64,000 bases of DNA from positions 30,670,906 to 30,734,905 of the forward strand of contig OY987264.1 of NCBI GenBank assembly GCA_963920665.1. The letters are read 5' to 3'. Each line of letters opens with the position of its first letter. Positions within the stretch are counted from its first letter, which is position 1. The DNA is from Straminergon stramineum (lineage: Eukaryota; Streptophyta; Bryopsida; Hypnales; Calliergonaceae). Position numbers and translations under genes: made by a program. Under the pieces are notes generated by a model, which saw nothing but the letters and a program-made list of their open reading frames with translations, searched no databases and was not told the DNA's origin. Positions 59,631-64,000 of this stretch are shown in pieces.

Positions 59631-62600
59631 ATGGAGGACACCGCCACACCGACGGAGCAGCAGCAGCAGCTTCAGCCGAAAGAGGTAAAATTCGTTGGCT
59701 TAACTTATGTTAAGAGGGAGGGTGCGCGGAGGGAGGAGACTTTCTGTGATGGCTTGGATTTGGTTTGGTTTGGTTCTTTCTACGATGCCGGGTAAGGATC
59801 CGTGTGTGCAAGCTGCTGCATTGTTGTTTTGTGGCGAGGAAGCTGGTTTAGACGTGGCTTTGTTATTAGCATTGGAAGGAAGCATTGTCGTTTCCTTCGG
59901 ATTTGATATTTTTGGATTGAGTTTTTGGTTAATTAGTTTTCTGTGTTCTTTTTCGTTATGCTGTTATCTTGAGGTATTACATTGTAGACGTAATTGAAAA
60001 ATGTTCAAAATTGGAGAGAGGACGTTCTCGTATGCCGTTTTTCTTTGTAACTGTGCGCGCAAGTCATGAAGGCTTCTTAGAAGCTTAAGCTTCTAGGATG
60101 CGCTGGAAGTTTCCGTGTGATGCCGTGACATGTGAGCAGAGTAAGCGAAGGGAGGGATAGGATGGGAGACGTGTGCCTCAGTTTACGGCTTGTGGTTTGA
60201 GATAATTTGTTTTGGCTAGGATTTTGAAGCTTGTGTTGTTCCTGCAGTGTAATTTCGATGATTTTGTAAGTATGTTAGATTTCCTCCCTTTCGGACGAAG
60301 AACTGAGAAGTACAGTCGAGTTGCTGTTGCTGTGTGAGAGTGTTGTCTTCGAAGAAATTTATCAATTTGGAGCTCGCACAGAGACTCTCTTAAAGTATGA
60401 GTGCTTGTGAAAGAGAGGATAATGTCATGTGCAGTGAGTCATGGTCTTTGCAGTAGAGCAGTGACTTGGATAATTTATCTTTCGGAGGAGTAGGTTAAGG
60501 CCTAATCGGATTGCTGAACGTTTTCCAGTGTTGTAGGCTCTATACTCGTTCTTTTTCTCTTGGTGGCATTCAGGAGCGGCCATTTGATTGTTGATGAAGT
60601 CTGATTACGTTCCACATTAGTTTGACCTTCTTTAAGGTCTCACGAGGACTGTTGATTTTCACTTTCTGACCTCTGACTCACTGTTTACTGTCTTCATTTG
60701 TTTGCACTCTAATACATGACAGAACCACAGTGTTATCTCTGTTTTCATATGTTCTCAAGTTGATATGTATTGTGCCTCCGATAAGGAATGATACAAATAT
60801 TGACGCTGGAACAGCACTGTATTCTTATTAGATTCTGAGTGGCAGTCTCTGTTTGTTAGTGTAGAATATCCGTTGGAGGAGGGATTGATAGTGAGTACTG
60901 AAAAGCTTGTGTTACGTTTGCCGACACCCTCGCAGCTCATTTGTGTTCTTCTGGAGTCGAAAATACTGTTCCCAATTTATGTGCATTCGTTCTCACATCT
61001 TACTCTTCTTCTTCAAATCTTTCTCTCCTTACTAATTTGACAGTGTGGGAAGTTCTTATTCTTATCATAATTTCCCATCTATAGTTGCCTCTTTATTATT
61101 TTTTTAATTTTCTTCCAGTTGCAGCCAATGGAAACGTGTAAATCTGACAGGGCTGAAGTTCCTCCTCGGGTTGTGATTAGGGTCAAGACATGCTAGCAGA
61201 TTAGTCCACCCTCTACCATTTTCACTCTCATTAGATTTGAACTCATTTTGGCTACAGTTTTATACTTCTGGGATTCCATGATTTAATTCGAATTCAGATT
61301 ATGGTTGGCCATTGTTTGTTTGTTTGCGACGTTGTTATTGCAGAAGTTTGGAAGTCAAGAACCTTTTTCTTTCGGAGGTAGTTCTTGAGTTCAAAATTCT
61401 CTCCCTTGCGCTAGACGCGACAAGCTTAGGATCGGTTTGCACTCATCCTCTATTTTGGGGATACGTAATAATATAAGTTGGGACTGTGACAAGTATATTT
61501 TTACTGTCAATGCATCTTGATATAGTTAGCTACATAGTTGCAGTCATAGTATGTGACGATATCACGATACGATGGGAAATCTTTTTGCCATAACAGGGTG
61601 ATCGGTTCTTTGTGTGTTTTTGATAGAGTTCTGAATTATCAGTACAAGGAGGTTCATTGCAAAGTCCTCGGAGTCCTTTGGATCCCGAAAGGTCATCTTC
61701 CGATGGTAAATTTTGGAGCTGGACTACATTCACAAACAAGGCCAGGGCAGTGCTAATGGAAGATGGGATCCCCACTTCTGAACATGACAGCGAATCTAGG
61801 AAAGACCCTGTCCTTATTCAGAAGGAAGCTGTAGAAAATCCACCGAGTGTTGACCAGGTTTGTGAACTTTCACGTCATTACCTCTATCTTAACCCCTCCA
61901 GCGTACGCTTTGGAGGGTGCAGCTGAGACTTGGTTTCAAAAGAATCTTTCAGAGGCTGCTTATGCTGTCGTCTGTATCCAAATTCTATGACTCATCAACC
62001 CGAAACTCCAGGATGACTGGTAGTTTCGATCTGTGAGGACGCGAGATGATTCTTCTGTTTAGAGATGGGTTTAACGCTATTGTGGCAGAATGTTCTGCCG
62101 GTCAACGTTGTCATGTTTCCGAAAGCAAGACGCCTGCATGGGTAATTATCAGAGGTTGCAGAGTTATCAAGCGATTATTTTTACGCTGATACCGCACTCC
62201 ATCCTCTGAATTCACACGCTTAGCAAGGATCAGTTGTTAACCGATCTCTGCCTCTCTGCCCCTCGTAGGAGCGGGATTAGAGCATAATTTCGGATACATG
62301 AATTTGTGGAGAGATTTTTTGAGATGAGATACTGTATTCGGTTCTTAGATTTTTTCGATAATCCTTGATCATCAGCCAATTTCAGTACCACATGAATGAG
62401 CTTGGAACGCGACACCTCGTCCTTGACCACACGTGATTATATGTCTTCTCTCAGCTAGGGCAGAGAATTCTTTTTTAGGGTAATTCTTGGACCGTCCACA
62501 TTTTCCATTTAAGGTGTTGTTTAAGCGCTCTTAATCTCAATCAATCATTCTTCTTGTCATTACTGTTCTGGAATTGTAACAGACAATATGTTTATGGAGG

Positions 62601-63691
62601 ACATAAAGTAAGTTGGGTGATAGATTTCCGAGGCTTTGATCTCAAGCTACTTGTGTCGGTCCTTGAATTGGTAAGAGACGACTGTTTGTCACACCTGCGT
62701 TCCTTTTTATCGGGTCCACCTTTTTTTGGTCTCTCTGCTTTACTAGTAATTGTTACATTACTATCAGCTCTTTGGGGTGTCACTCGCATTTCTCTCTTCT
62801 TACCACCTTGCAAGTCATTTGTTTTATGTTTATCCTTCCAAATGAAGTCATCTCGATCCTCAATATTCACGTGCTTAACACACCGTTGGTTTTGTGCAAA
62901 TCCTTCATTTAGTTGAAAATGCATAATGTCTTCAAGCTAGTTGGATGTAGTGTCTAGATGCTAATTTTCTTAACCCCCTAGAGTAGACCGATCCTTTTCT
63001 TCTTAATTCATAGTTCTCTTATGTTTCGGCAGGAATCTGGGATCTTCATTAGTCTTTCGATCGTGCTTTAGTACACAGAAAGTGTCATGCACTTTCGTTG
63101 TTTTGCACTTTAGTCTTCATGTATCGTTGTTGTGTTATGAATCAAGGGTGGCAAGACGCAAAGAGTCGTTATCAAAGCTGGGTTACTTGATAATTGATAT
63201 GAAACGGCTACTGAATGTGTGTTTATGTAGTCGTATGTATTTTAAGCTCTTGTCTAGCAATATTTCACTCGGTTGCATTCTTGATGCACCGATTCATCCT
63301 CTTCTCCTTTTACTCAGTTATTGTACTGGCTTCCTGGTAGGAACTGTTGTTTGACTTGTCATTAATAGCACATTAATTGAAATTCCTCATTCAGTGGTAA
63401 GTGTAAGCAGTAGAGTTTTTGTTGATTTTCAAGAGTTCATTTTATGCTGTTTCTGGTGGCTTTATTGTTACAGCATTGAGTTTGCAAGTAGATACACTAT
63501 TGGACAGACTGTAGTTTTCTGGCACTATGTTGCTGAGAAGTCCTGCTTGGAAAGCGCAGGTTCCTGAAGTGAAGCAGACTCTAGAAGGCAGTGCTGTGAA
63601 GGGAACTGAAGGGCCGACGTTGCAAAAAGGCCTGGATGCTATTGCTTCCTCCCTGAGTCTTCTAGGTGATACACTTGGAACTGCCATCGAG
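59631..63691 (+). CDS. Plant protein of unknown function, first three exons (partial)
   Basis: Three exons in phase 0 are supported: 59631-59684 (MEDTATPTEQQQQLQPKE), 61627-61857 and 63560-63691. The second contains FWSWTTFTNKARAVLMEDGI and ends EAVENPPSVDQ; the third contains LQKGLDAIASSLSLLGDTLG and ends TAIE. Introns of 1.9 and 1.7 kb separate them, and a GT donor at 63692 implies more exons beyond the window. The protein is Gln-rich at the start, then Ser/Pro-rich, then an amphipathic helical stretch. I do not recognise the family; the W-S-W-x-x-F-T-N-K-A motif suggests a conserved plant protein rather than chance. The predicted start is good (leader upstream, codon use consistent), and no targeting signal is obvious. 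Confidence 0.6.
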
Positions 63692-64000
63692 GTATGCCGT
63701 CAAATAACTGATTTCCAGGACTCGTATTTAATCAACGATTGGCATAAATGTTCGAAATTATGAAAGATAAAACTGCTAATAATCAGACCCCTGTAATTGG
63801 ATTCTGAAATGGCAAGTGACAGAGCTATTTGCAGTAGACGTGAAAACAATACGAATCAGGATCCAGTCTACTTGATGGAATTTGGCGGCCTGTAATTGCA
63901 GTTGCTGATCTGTGTAGTTCTGATGAATCTCTTTTCATGTTGTATTCAACGTTCAATTCTATCTGGCGGGTGGTGTGCTTTTACAATTTTTAACATTTGT
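63692..64000 (+). other. Probable intron 3 of the unknown-function gene
   Basis: It starts with GTATGC and shows no convincing exon before the window ends. Confidence 0.45.

Noticed and set aside
62554..62924. Open frames of about 110-120 codons on both strands
   Set aside because: They lie in intron 2 of the last gene and have no splice logic or recognisable motif.

Overview
This is a nuclear window from a land plant. It holds six recognisable or supportable plant genes, all split by GT-AG introns, in a very AT-rich intergenic background full of small terminal-inverted-repeat (TIR) elements. The gene set fits any embryophyte: a SHOC1/ZIP2-like meiosis protein, ERV1, an SLC35F-type carrier, an atypical E2F of the DEL type, a USP-domain receptor-like cytoplasmic kinase and a C3HC zinc-finger protein. 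Moderate introns, 5'-UTR introns and non-seed-like protein details make a bryophyte or lycophyte my best guess, but the sequence alone does not settle this. No organelle, bacterial or viral genes were seen.

Layout. 152-1414 (+) is the 3' end of a SHOC1/ZIP2-like gene. 2663-5344 (+) is a complete six-exon ERV1 sulfhydryl oxidase. 5.3-8.2 kb is repeat DNA. 8878-11196 (-) is an SLC35F transporter gene with separate tandem duplications at its 5' end, in an intron and at its 3' end. 11.2-21.4 kb is AT-rich DNA with at least three TIR elements and a perfect hairpin. 22557-27755 (+) is a ten-exon DEL gene. 27.8-38.7 kb is repeat DNA with several related TIR elements. 39866-46733 (+) is an eight-exon USP/protein-kinase gene whose introns hold pairs of related repeats. 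47.6-48.5 kb is another TIR element. 49028-53860 (-) is a seven-exon ZC3HC1/NIPA-like gene with a 5'-UTR intron. 55.1-59.2 kb is repeat DNA ending in a nested cluster of small TIR elements. 59631-63691 (+) is the first part of a gene of unknown function that runs off the window.

The genes do not form a pathway or cluster; they are ordinary plant genes side by side. SHOC1 acts in meiotic crossover formation, ERV1 in mitochondrial disulfide relay, DEL in repressing endocycle or cell-cycle genes, and the kinase probably in membrane-proximal signalling. The most informative material is the transposable-element archaeology. Four copies of a 0.6-0.9 kb TIR element share ends near TTTAACCCCTAAAGGA. 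One element at 14766 has perfect TIRs and a 4-bp target duplication. A small element at 58788 sits inside a second element whose other copy, at 31.4-31.7 kb, preserves the empty site. I found no convincing new multi-gene system. Exon coordinates below were worked out by eye from reading frame, splice consensus and family similarity recalled from memory; no database search was run.
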